Below, piece after piece: positions 1 through 5,653 of a stretch of 9,382 bases of DNA (the first letter of the stretch is position 1; each line of letters begins with the position of its first letter). Both the position numbers and the translations under genes were made by a program. The DNA lies in contig CAILQE010000082.1 in assembly GCA_903836325.1 (NCBI GenBank), positions 1 to 9,382 on the forward strand. Direction: 5' to 3'. Origin of the DNA: an uncultured Candidatus Saccharibacteria bacterium (GTDB lineage: Bacteria > Patescibacteriota > Saccharimonadia > Saccharimonadales > UBA4665). A model generated the notes under the pieces. That model saw only the letters and a program-made list of their open reading frames with translations. It made no database searches and had not been told where the DNA came from.

Positions 1-785
1 AGAGGATTAGCAAAGAATAAATGTGCAGTTGCTGTATTTTGAACTTTAAGACTACTTCCACTTTGTTTAATTTTTTCTAGCGCAGATGCTAGTCCTTCAG
101 GATATCTTGTAGTCATAGCTCCGGATGCATCGGCTAGATATTCTCTTTGTCTAGATATGGCTAGCTGGATAAACATTGCAACAAATGGAGCTAGGATTGC
201 TGCTAAAATTCCTAAAGCCAATAAAGCAGGACTGGAGTCTCTTTCGTCATTATTAAACCAAGTAAATCTAATTACTATATCTGCAACTAAAGATATTACG
301 GCGGTTAATGCGAAGGCAATCATCATAACTCTAATGTCGTAGTTTTTTACGTGACTTAACTCGTGAGCTAATACTCCCTGAAGTTCTTTATCGTCCATAA
401 TATCGAGCAGTCCAGAGGTTGCACAGACAAATGAATGCTGCGGGTCTCGCCCAGTAGCAAATGCATTTGGAGATGGATCATCCATAACGAATATTCTTGG
501 CATCGGAAGTCCGTCTGTAATACTCAAATTTTCCACAATTCTATATAGTCTTGGATTATCTTTCTTCTTTATTTCTACCGCCCTATTAACAGCTAAGGCC
601 ATATTGGCTCCAGAGTAATAGGTGATGAGCGTGTAAATTAATGCACCAAAGGTTCCTAATATAAAGATTGAATAACCGTAGTTAAACAGCTTACTAAATA
701 GTAAAAGTAACCCTACAACAAATAATACAAAAAATACGATTATATATACTGATCTTCTCTTATTTTGAGCTATGTCGCTATACAT
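1..785 (-). CDS. htpX: HtpX-family membrane zinc metalloprotease (C-terminus cut by window edge)
   Basis: Integral-membrane M48 peptidase thought to degrade damaged or misfolded membrane proteins. I translated 261 residues from ATG at 785. Two N-terminal membrane segments lie at about residues 12-32 and 38-58. The zinc site HELSH is at 141-145, followed by a hydrophobic segment (about 151-172), another at 187-210, and the third-ligand motif REYLADASGA (Glu215). SPNAFATG (105-112) is also typical of HtpX. This is the family's order, and only the C-terminal end past the window edge is missing. The start is supported by AGAGG at 794-790 and a TATAAT at 816-811. It is transcribed divergently from the carboxypeptidase gene. 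The family call is very secure; the substrate is unknown. Confidence 0.95.
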   Translation of the reverse strand, partial: MYSDIAQNKRRSVYIIVFFVLFVVGLLLLFSKLFNYGYSIFILGTFGALIYTLITYYSGANMALAVNRAVEIKKKDNPRLYRIVENLSITDGLPMPRIFVMDDPSPNAFATGRDPQHSFVCATSGLLDIMDDKELQGVLAHELSHVKNYDIRVMMIAFALTAVISLVADIVIRFTWFNNDERDSSPALLALGILAAILAPFVAMFIQLAISRQREYLADASGAMTTRYPEGLASALEKIKQSGSSLKVQNTATAHLFFANP

Positions 786-810
786 TTAACCTCTACTTTC
801 TTACTCTTAT

Positions 811-816
811 ATTATA
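811..816 (-). promoter_or_regulatory. -10 element of htpX
   Basis: TATAAT reads on the minus strand at 816-811. Its expected transcription start near 804 would give a leader of about 19 nt containing the AGAGG ribosome binding site at 794-790. No convincing -35 hexamer is visible. This is the SD-bearing promoter arrangement, unlike the divergent gene on the other side. Confidence 0.5.
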
Positions 817-850
817 TATCAAAAGTCGACTATATAAGACTAAATAATGA

Positions 851-856
851 TATTAT
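851..856 (+). promoter_or_regulatory. -10-like TATTAT 7 nt before the carboxypeptidase start
   Basis: TATTAT (one mismatch to TATAAT) ends 7 nt before the ATG at 864, so transcription would begin one base before the start codon. No Shine-Dalgarno sequence precedes this ATG. It suits a leaderless mRNA, but the region is AT-rich and no -35 is evident. Confidence 0.4.
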
Positions 857-863
857 TTACGTA

Positions 864-2087
864 ATGGCTTTAAGAAAAAAACAAATCTATAGGATAGTTT
901 ATATCTGTCTATTTTTATTATTAATTTCTACTTACGTAGTTATTACAATATTTAGACCACTAAATACATTAAAACCAATAAACGGTAATAATTTAACTAA
1001 AAGTTTTTCAACTTCTCCACTCAATATTAATTGGCCATCCAACTCAGAAGCTGCTATTTCGGTTAATGGATATTCTTTTGTTAATTCCAAAGACACTTAC
1101 TCTCCGACTCCGACCGCGTCTGTTGCTAAGTTAATTACCGCACTTATGGTTCTTCAGAAATTTCCTCTTGCTAAAGGGCAACAAGGAAATACTTTCACAA
1201 TTACACAAAAAGAAATGGATATTTACTATAATTATTATTCCAAGAATGGTTCTACGTCACCTTTTCGTTTAGGTGAGCAAATAAATGAATACCAATTGCT
1301 GCAATCCATGCTTATTCCTTCTTCAAATAATGCAGCCGATTCACTTGCAATATGGGCTTATGGATCACTAAGTAACTACGCACAAAATGCTAATCAGTTC
1401 TTAAAATTCAATGGAATAAATAATACTACCGTAGGATCGGATGCAAGTGGTTATTCCCCTGATACAGTATCTACTCCAACTGATTTATTAAAGATTGCTA
1501 GTTTAGTAGCTAAAGAACCAGTCTTAATGGAGATAGTAGGGCAGAAAGAAGCATTAATTCCTGTTGGAGGAATAATGTATAACTATAATTCTCTTATTGG
1601 AAAAGATGGAATAAATGGAATGAAAACTGGCAATAATGATGAAACAGGAGGAGTGCTAGTTACATCATCGGATATAAACATTAACGGCAAAGACATTACT
1701 CTTCTTACTTCAGTTATGAAAGCAACTAGTTTGAGTGCTGCTATTACTAAAAATTATGACATTGTTAAACAATTTAGAAATAACTTTTCAGGATCTAGCG
1801 AAATAATCCCGTTTATTAAAAATGCTAATTACTATGTGATTCCATGGAATAAACAAAAGGTAAATCTATTCGTTGAAAACATACCGGATCTACAATCACT
1901 TAATTCAACAGACATTAAAGTTAGTCTTTCTATTGATAATATTTCCTACAAAGCCAGAGAGGGCGATGAAGTTGGTATCTTAAAAATTACAAGCAGCGTT
2001 CCAAATGTTACAAAGACTTTAAAAATATATTTAGCATCCACACCAAAATCACCGTCAAACTTCTGGCTACTAACTCACCCGTTCTAG
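864..2087 (+). CDS. D-alanyl-D-alanine carboxypeptidase, penicillin-binding protein 5-like (peptidase S11)
   Basis: Serine peptidase that removes the terminal D-alanine from peptidoglycan stem peptides outside the membrane, limiting cross-linking. In the 407-residue protein one hydrophobic segment (about 9-31), preceded by Lys/Arg, is an uncleaved anchor or signal peptide. The three active-site motifs are in order: SVAK (86-89, nucleophile Ser86), SSN (153-155) and KTG (254-256). A C-terminal beta-rich region (about 325-395) resembles the PBP5 C-terminal domain, but no C-terminal amphipathic anchor is obvious. I chose ATG 864 because the frame's earlier ATG at 765 would overlap htpX and put extra residues before the signal anchor. 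A -10-like TATTAT lies 7 nt upstream and there is no SD. It could instead be a DacA/DacC-type paralogue; the exact subfamily is not resolved. Confidence 0.93.
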   Translation: MALRKKQIYRIVYICLFLLLISTYVVITIFRPLNTLKPINGNNLTKSFSTSPLNINWPSNSEAAISVNGYSFVNSKDTYSPTPTASVAKLITALMVLQKFPLAKGQQGNTFTITQKEMDIYYNYYSKNGSTSPFRLGEQINEYQLLQSMLIPSSNNAADSLAIWAYGSLSNYAQNANQFLKFNGINNTTVGSDASGYSPDTVSTPTDLLKIASLVAKEPVLMEIVGQKEALIPVGGIMYNYNSLIGKDGINGMKTGNNDETGGVLVTSSDININGKDITLLTSVMKATSLSAAITKNYDIVKQFRNNFSGSSEIIPFIKNANYYVIPWNKQKVNLFVENIPDLQSLNSTDIKVSLSIDNISYKAREGDEVGILKITSSVPNVTKTLKIYLASTPKSPSNFWLLTHPF

Positions 2088-2110
2088 TAAAAAATGATTC
2101 AAAAAATAAA

Positions 2111-2198
2111 TGGTGGGCGAGGAGGGACTTGAACCCTCAAGACTTATTCAGTCAACAGATTTTAAGTCTGTCGCGTATACCAATTCCGCCACTCGCCC
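2111..2198 (-). tRNA. tRNA-Leu (anticodon UAA)
   Basis: The minus strand gives an 88-nt cloverleaf: acceptor GGGCGAG pairs with CTCGCCC, discriminator A, and CCA is encoded. The anticodon stem ACAGA/TCTGT encloses CTTAAAA, so the anticodon is UAA, reading UUA. A long variable arm identifies the Leu class. The D-loop keeps the conserved GG and the T-loop is canonical TTCAAGT. It lies downstream of tRNA-Cys on the same strand. A T-rich tract (2088-2110 read on the minus strand) follows the 3' end, and no separate hairpin terminator is seen. Confidence 0.97.
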
Positions 2199-2228
2199 GT
2201 CTTGATTAAAAGCTATTATAACATTTTT

Positions 2229-2302
2229 TGGAGGCGCGGACGAGATTCGCACTCGTGTACATGGTTTTGCAGACCATTGCCTAACTCCTCGGCCACCGCG
2301 CC
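2229..2302 (-). tRNA. tRNA-Cys (anticodon GCA) with altered D- and T-loop elbow bases
   Basis: The minus strand gives a 74-nt cloverleaf with acceptor GGCGCGG/CCGCGCC, discriminator T and encoded CCA. The anticodon stem ATGGT/ACCAT encloses CTGCAAA, giving anticodon GCA. The U73 discriminator and GCA anticodon are the Cys identity elements. Two normally near-invariant bases differ. The D-loop reads AGGAGTTA, so position 18 is A instead of G. The T-loop reads TGCGAAT, so position 55 is G instead of T. Positions 18 and 55 contact each other in folded tRNA, and G19 and C56 are kept. The gene is probably functional because all stems pair. It lies 30 nt upstream of tRNA-Leu. Confidence 0.96.
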
Positions 2303-2338
2303 ATAATTATTAAAGTACAAGATATATATTAACAGATA

Positions 2339-3259
2339 TTAGGGGTTAAATGTACTTCTATTCCCTAAATACATTATGTTCCTAGAAGAGCTAGTTATGA
2401 AATCTTTTTGAAGAAGAACGTCTACTTTAAACTTATCAGCAATTTTTCGTATTTCATTGGTTTTAAGCAACAGGAAGCATGAAGCTAATATATCGGCCTT
2501 AAGTGGATCATCACACACTACGCTGGCACTCAAAAAATTCGAAACGCTAGATAATCCATTTCTTGGATCTATAAGATGATTCCACCCTGCTCCAGACCTT
2601 CTCACACTTCCTGAAGTTGCTACTGCAATAAATTTCTTGTTGTTACTTACAATTGAAACATTATTTTCGTTTTTTGGATCTGATATAAATATATTCCAAG
2701 GCTGATCATTTATATTTACCCCATCCGCTAATATATCTCCACCAAGACTTATCCAATATCCGCTAAATTTATTCTTAATTTCTCTAGTTAACTCTTTAAG
2801 CAGATAACCCTTACCTATTCCTCCTAGATCTAATGCAGAATCACTAGGAATAGTTAAATATTCTCCAGATATTTTCAGTTCACTAATATCTTTAATAAAT
2901 CTATCTGAATAATCCAAATCAGGATTAAAAATATTTGGATTAGGCCACGAACCTTTATATCCAGCTGATTGAAGTGCGGGTAATATAAATGGGTTATATA
3001 GTCCATCGGTTAGATTAGAGTATTTAATACATTCAATTAAAATATTTTTAAATTCTTTGGATATTTTTGTTTTATTCCCAGCATTGATATTCGACTTACT
3101 TAATTCACTACTGCTTTTGAACCTAGAAAATCTATTTTCAAAATCCTCGATTTCTTTCCAAAGATATATAAAAGTTTTCTTTGCCAAAATGGAATCAGGA
3201 GTGTTTAGAGTTATTAAACAATCCGTTCCTAGCGCTTTTTTGGTTTCTTGGTATATCAC
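2339..3259 (-). CDS. apbE: ApbE-family FAD:protein FMN transferase
   Basis: Transfers FMN from FAD onto a Ser/Thr of target flavoproteins through a phosphoester bond. The 306 residues show the family's motifs in order: ALGTDCLI near the N-terminus, FENRFSRFKSSSELSKSN (40-57), DLGGIGKGY (144-152), SLGGD (171-175), ATSGS (214-218), HLIDPRNG (228-235) and DPLKADILAS (251-260), whose Asp256 region resembles the metal-binding end. Length is close to the usual catalytic domain. No signal peptide or lipobox is present, so it is predicted to stay in the cytoplasm, whereas many ApbE proteins are exported lipoproteins. The start is GTG at 3259, the only ordinary start codon after an in-frame TAG. No SD precedes it, but TAGAAT ends 7 nt upstream. 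It may be co-transcribed with gatD (78-nt gap). No FMN-binding target protein is in the window. Confidence 0.9.
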   Translation of the reverse strand: MIYQETKKALGTDCLITLNTPDSILAKKTFIYLWKEIEDFENRFSRFKSSSELSKSNINAGNKTKISKEFKNILIECIKYSNLTDGLYNPFILPALQSAGYKGSWPNPNIFNPDLDYSDRFIKDISELKISGEYLTIPSDSALDLGGIGKGYLLKELTREIKNKFSGYWISLGGDILADGVNINDQPWNIFISDPKNENNVSIVSNNKKFIAVATSGSVRRSGAGWNHLIDPRNGLSSVSNFLSASVVCDDPLKADILASCFLLLKTNEIRKIADKFKVDVLLQKDFITSSSRNIMYLGNRSTFNP

Positions 3260-3266
3260 TAGATGT

Positions 3267-3272
3267 ATTCTA
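3267..3272 (-). promoter_or_regulatory. -10-like TAGAAT 7 nt before the apbE GTG start
   Basis: TAGAAT on the minus strand at 3272-3267, one mismatch from TATAAT, ends 7 nt before GTG 3259. This spacing would start the mRNA one base before the initiation codon. No Shine-Dalgarno sequence is visible. A TTGCAA lies further upstream, but too far away for a standard 17-nt spacer. Confidence 0.35.
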
Positions 3273-3337
3273 GCTATTTTCTAGCTTAATTAGTAGGGAA
3301 GTTGCAATAAACAAAAAAATCTAAATATTTTATAGGA

Positions 3338-4048
3338 TTATCTAGGCCTATTTACTGCTACTTTCCTTGCTTCTATTTCAAGAGAGTCATCTATTTTTTC
3401 TAATTTATAAGCAGGGGAGCTTCGTTTTAAAGCACGTCTTAGGAGTTCATCGGCAAGTTCTGGACTTTTTGAAAGAACTGGTCCGTGCATATAAGTTCCA
3501 AAAACATTATTTAAAACACACCCTTCACTTTTGTCTTTTCCGTTATTCCCTGCTCCTAAAACAACTTCAGCCAGGGAAGTGCTTCCGTCCTTAAGATATG
3601 TTAGTCCGCTATGATTCTCGTAGCCTACGATTGTTGAATAAGTATTCTTAGCGACAACATTACCAATTAATCTTTTCTTGCCTGCTCTTGTAGTAATTGG
3701 AAGTATATCTATTCCCTTTATTTCTTCTTTTTTAGAAGTTATAAACTTATCTCCAAATAACTGATACATTCCGCAGACCATCAACATAACTACGCCGTCT
3801 TTCGCCATTTTTTGAAGTTGATCTTTCTTTTTTAATAAGTCTTCTTGAACCAAGAACTGTCCAGAATCCTGTCCACCTCCACCGATTATGATGTCGGCTT
3901 CCATCGGTAAATCATCTCCGACGTTAACGATAGTTGTCTTGTATTCAATACCCCTGCTCTTAAGTCTATATTCTAAGACTTCCCTGTTTCCAGTATCTCC
4001 ATAAATATTCATTTCTTTTTGATAAAGATGAACTATGTGTAATTTCAT
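3338..4048 (-). CDS. gatD: GatD, glutamine amidotransferase subunit of lipid II isoglutaminyl synthase
   Basis: Class I glutamine amidotransferase that releases ammonia from glutamine and supplies it to MurT, which amidates the D-glutamate of lipid II to D-isoglutamine. The 236 residues show an N-terminal DTGNREVLEYRL stretch (18-29), GGGGQDSGQ (57-64), the nucleophile loop MVCGMYQLFG with Cys92 (90-99), RAGKKRLIGNVV (121-132) and the catalytic His188 in YMHGP (186-190), followed by SPELADELL. Length and motif order match GatD. Its ATG overlaps the murT stop as ATGA (4048-4045), so translation is probably coupled and the subunits made in equal amounts. It acts at the cytoplasmic membrane face. 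The Glu/Asp of the triad is expected from MurT rather than GatD. The alternative, a CobQ-like amidotransferase, is disfavoured by the MurT neighbour. Confidence 0.94.
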   Translation of the reverse strand: MKLHIVHLYQKEMNIYGDTGNREVLEYRLKSRGIEYKTTIVNVGDDLPMEADIIIGGGGQDSGQFLVQEDLLKKKDQLQKMAKDGVVMLMVCGMYQLFGDKFITSKKEEIKGIDILPITTRAGKKRLIGNVVAKNTYSTIVGYENHSGLTYLKDGSTSLAEVVLGAGNNGKDKSEGCVLNNVFGTYMHGPVLSKSPELADELLRRALKRSSPAYKLEKIDDSLEIEARKVAVNRPR

Positions 4049-5313
4049 AATCCTACTCCTTCTACGCTAACACCCGTTTTACGCAATAGTCTTCTGACTT
4101 CAAGCATTGCAGTATATGTACAGTAAATTATTGCGCTCTGGTCTTCTTTAAGGTCAATTAACTCTTCGACGAAGTTTCTTAATTCTTCAATGTTCTTGGA
4201 TTCTATACCTTGGTGCTTTAATCTAACTGCCATATCTAAATATCTTATTCCGGAAGTAAATACTTGATTATCTTTCAAGTTTTTAAAGTCTGTGTCATAT
4301 AGCCATGAAACATCTCTACCGTCTGCATATCTATCGTTTATTACGATGCCGATTTTATCAAAATTATTTTCATTGACCAAACTTAGAGATTGATTAAATC
4401 CAGATGGATTTTTGACAAGCTGAAGTTGAACTTTAGCGCCGTTAGCAAGTTTAATTATCTCCCCCCTACCGAATGCTGGTTTAATTTCAGATAGGATTTT
4501 TTCTATTTTTACAAAATCTAATTTTCCTTCTATTGCTTTTAGGGCGGTAAGAGCCGCCACTATATTGAGTGCGTTATATGAACCAGATAGATTGAATGGA
4601 AGTTGATAAGATTTTTCTGCTTTAACGTTTAAAGCATTTTTGCTATAACTTTCTAGACTTAGATCTAATTTGTGCTCAATGAAATATTTAACATTTTTAT
4701 CGTAATGCTGATCATCGGATATAAATACATCTTTAAGATCCTCAGCATATCCATACCAATAGATTCTAGAGCTAAGATGATTAGATATTTTAGAAAGTCT
4801 AGGATCATTAGAATTAATAACGACAAAGCTTCTTGCCTTCTTGGCTATTTTCTTAACTAATTCAGCTGTTTTATCTATCTCTCCAAACCTATCCATTTGA
4901 TCTCTTAGAATATTAAGAGTCACTACTCCGGTAGGATTAAAATAATTAGCAAAATGTACTCCATGAGCTTCGTCTAACTCCAAAATAGCGATATCGTAAT
5001 TAAGTTTATTGGTCCACGATGATTTATCTAACACTAAAGAAATTACTCCTCTGACATAATTTCCACCAGTTTGATTAGTTAAAACTCTGTATCCTAGTCC
5101 TTCAAGAAGTGAAGACAATATTTTAGTAGTAGTAGTCTTACCGTTTGTACCAGTTACTACAATAACTCCCTTTTCTAGTTTACTTAAAGAATCCTTGAGA
5201 TATTTCTTATTGATTCTCTCTATTATAAGACCTGGAAGAGTATTGGCATTTCTGCCCATAAGTCTCATGAAAAGCATTACGGTCTTGCCAATAAATAAAG
5301 AGATATAGTTCAT
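4045..5313 (-). CDS. murT: MurT, Mur-ligase-like subunit of lipid II isoglutaminyl synthase, without the usual zinc-ribbon cysteines
   Basis: ATP-dependent amide ligase that activates the alpha-carboxyl of D-Glu in lipid II and accepts ammonia from GatD. In 422 residues I see a hydrophobic N-terminus (about 3-20), P-loop TGTNGKTTT (54-62), LELDEAH (111-117), RDQMDRFGE (137-145), central-domain SGSYNALN (243-250), FGRGE (281-285), and the C-terminal MurT domain (formerly DUF1727) with LVKNPSGFNQ (299-308) and DRYADGRDVSWLYD (327-340). Asp334 is the likely aspartate completing the GatD triad. Characterised MurT proteins carry a four-cysteine zinc ribbon in the central domain. Here the corresponding stretch (about 190-235) has no cysteine, and Cys398 is the only one in the protein. 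No SD precedes ATG 5313, but TATAAT ends 9 nt upstream. It sits 27 nt after a 50-residue ORF. Confidence 0.95.
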   Translation of the reverse strand: MNYISLFIGKTVMLFMRLMGRNANTLPGLIIERINKKYLKDSLSKLEKGVIVVTGTNGKTTTTKILSSLLEGLGYRVLTNQTGGNYVRGVISLVLDKSSWTNKLNYDIAILELDEAHGVHFANYFNPTGVVTLNILRDQMDRFGEIDKTAELVKKIAKKARSFVVINSNDPRLSKISNHLSSRIYWYGYAEDLKDVFISDDQHYDKNVKYFIEHKLDLSLESYSKNALNVKAEKSYQLPFNLSGSYNALNIVAALTALKAIEGKLDFVKIEKILSEIKPAFGRGEIIKLANGAKVQLQLVKNPSGFNQSLSLVNENNFDKIGIVINDRYADGRDVSWLYDTDFKNLKDNQVFTSGIRYLDMAVRLKHQGIESKNIEELRNFVEELIDLKEDQSAIIYCTYTAMLEVRRLLRKTGVSVEGVGL

Positions 5314-5322
5314 ATCTTATTA

Positions 5323-5328
5323 ATTATA
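5323..5328 (-). promoter_or_regulatory. -10-like TATAAT 9 nt before murT
   Basis: A consensus TATAAT on the minus strand (5328-5323) lies between the 50-residue ORF and murT and ends 9 nt before the ATG. It could give murT-gatD a start separate from the upstream ORF, with a leader of about 3 nt. No -35 match is clear. Confidence 0.4.
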
Positions 5329-5340
5329 TCTAAAACTTAA

Positions 5341-5493
5341 CTACTTTACTTCAGCAAATTTATCTAAAATGAAGAATTGTAATTGATGCGGATTTTCTTG
5401 TATTAATTCTGACGATATTTTTTCTGACGTATTAGCGCTTATAACAGGCATGTGATCGGCAAACTCTGGCCCAAAATTAAATCTCTCTTGCAT
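5341..5493 (-). CDS. Hypothetical 50-residue protein upstream of murT
   Basis: I do not recognise this protein. The frame runs from ATG at 5493 to TAG at 5343-5341. It begins MQERFNFGPEFADHMPV and ends LQFFILDKFAEVK. It has no cysteine, no signal peptide and no membrane segment; it is rich in Glu, Gln, Asn and Ser, and the end looks amphipathic helical. Coding is supported by a good Shine-Dalgarno GAGGGG at 5504-5499, 5 nt before the ATG, and a TATAAT at 5533-5528 placed to give a leader of about 28 nt. It is the first gene of the murT-gatD transcription unit, 27 nt before murT, and is divergent from the rhodopsin gene. A role linked to MurT/GatD is only a guess from position. It could alternatively be a translated leader. 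Confidence 0.65.
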   Translation of the reverse strand: MQERFNFGPEFADHMPVISANTSEKISSELIQENPHQLQFFILDKFAEVK

Positions 5494-5527
5494 AATTACC
5501 CCTCTTTTATTTATAAACATATTTTAA

Positions 5528-5533
5528 ATTATA
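5528..5533 (-). promoter_or_regulatory. -10 element for the small ORF / murT-gatD unit
   Basis: TATAAT on the minus strand at 5533-5528. The expected transcription start near 5521 gives a leader of about 28 nt that includes the GAGGGG ribosome binding site at 5504-5499. No clear -35 is present. Confidence 0.4.
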
Positions 5534-5580
5534 TTTGCTTTAAGGACAAACATTTTACTTACTCGTGTTTATTTTTGTAG

Positions 5581-5598
5581 ATAATATTACAATATTAT
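5581..5598. repeat. Perfect 8-bp inverted repeat in the control region upstream of rhodopsin
   Basis: ATAATATT-AC-AATATTAT is an exact inverted repeat with a 2-bp centre, lying 55 bp before the rhodopsin ATG in the divergent intergenic region (5494-5653). Its size fits an operator for a dimeric repressor or activator. It is made only of A and T outside the centre, so chance is a real alternative in this background. It lacks a T-run or GC stem, so it is not a terminator. Confidence 0.35.
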
Positions 5599-5642
5599 TT
5601 CGATTATGGTTACTGCTAAAGTTGAAGTGTATATAAATCATA

Positions 5643-5648
5643 AAGGAG
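5643..5648 (+). promoter_or_regulatory. Shine-Dalgarno of the rhodopsin gene (decides the start)
   Basis: AAGGAG at 5643-5648 ends 5 nt before ATG 5654, an ideal spacing. The frame stays open upstream to an ATG at 5606, but that codon has no ribosome binding site and would add a charged 16-residue leader before the first helix. The start at 5654 is therefore preferred. Confidence 0.85.
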
Positions 5649-5653
5649 AAAAT

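Noticed and set aside
157..342. Plus-strand open frame inside htpX
   Set aside because: It is antisense to a clearly conserved htpX frame, has no recognisable domain and no ribosome binding site; the same holds for the other open frames opposite apbE, gatD, murT, the SDR and the ABC genes.
765..863. Upstream ATG at 765 as the start of the carboxypeptidase gene
   Set aside because: It overlaps the 5' end of htpX, has no ribosome binding site, and adds residues before what is a normal positively charged N-terminus plus hydrophobic anchor beginning at ATG 864.
2088..2110. Terminator for the carboxypeptidase gene
   Set aside because: No hairpin or T-run is present in the plus direction; only an A-rich stretch before the tRNA-Leu gene.
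3300..3337. Possible terminator after gatD (AAATATTT followed by a T-run on the minus strand)
   Set aside because: The stem would be at most four A-T pairs, too weak to call; read-through into apbE remains possible.
5606..5653. Upstream ATG at 5606 as the start of rhodopsin
   Set aside because: No Shine-Dalgarno lies before it, and the ideal AAGGAG at 5643-5648 serves ATG 5654, which begins just ahead of helix A.
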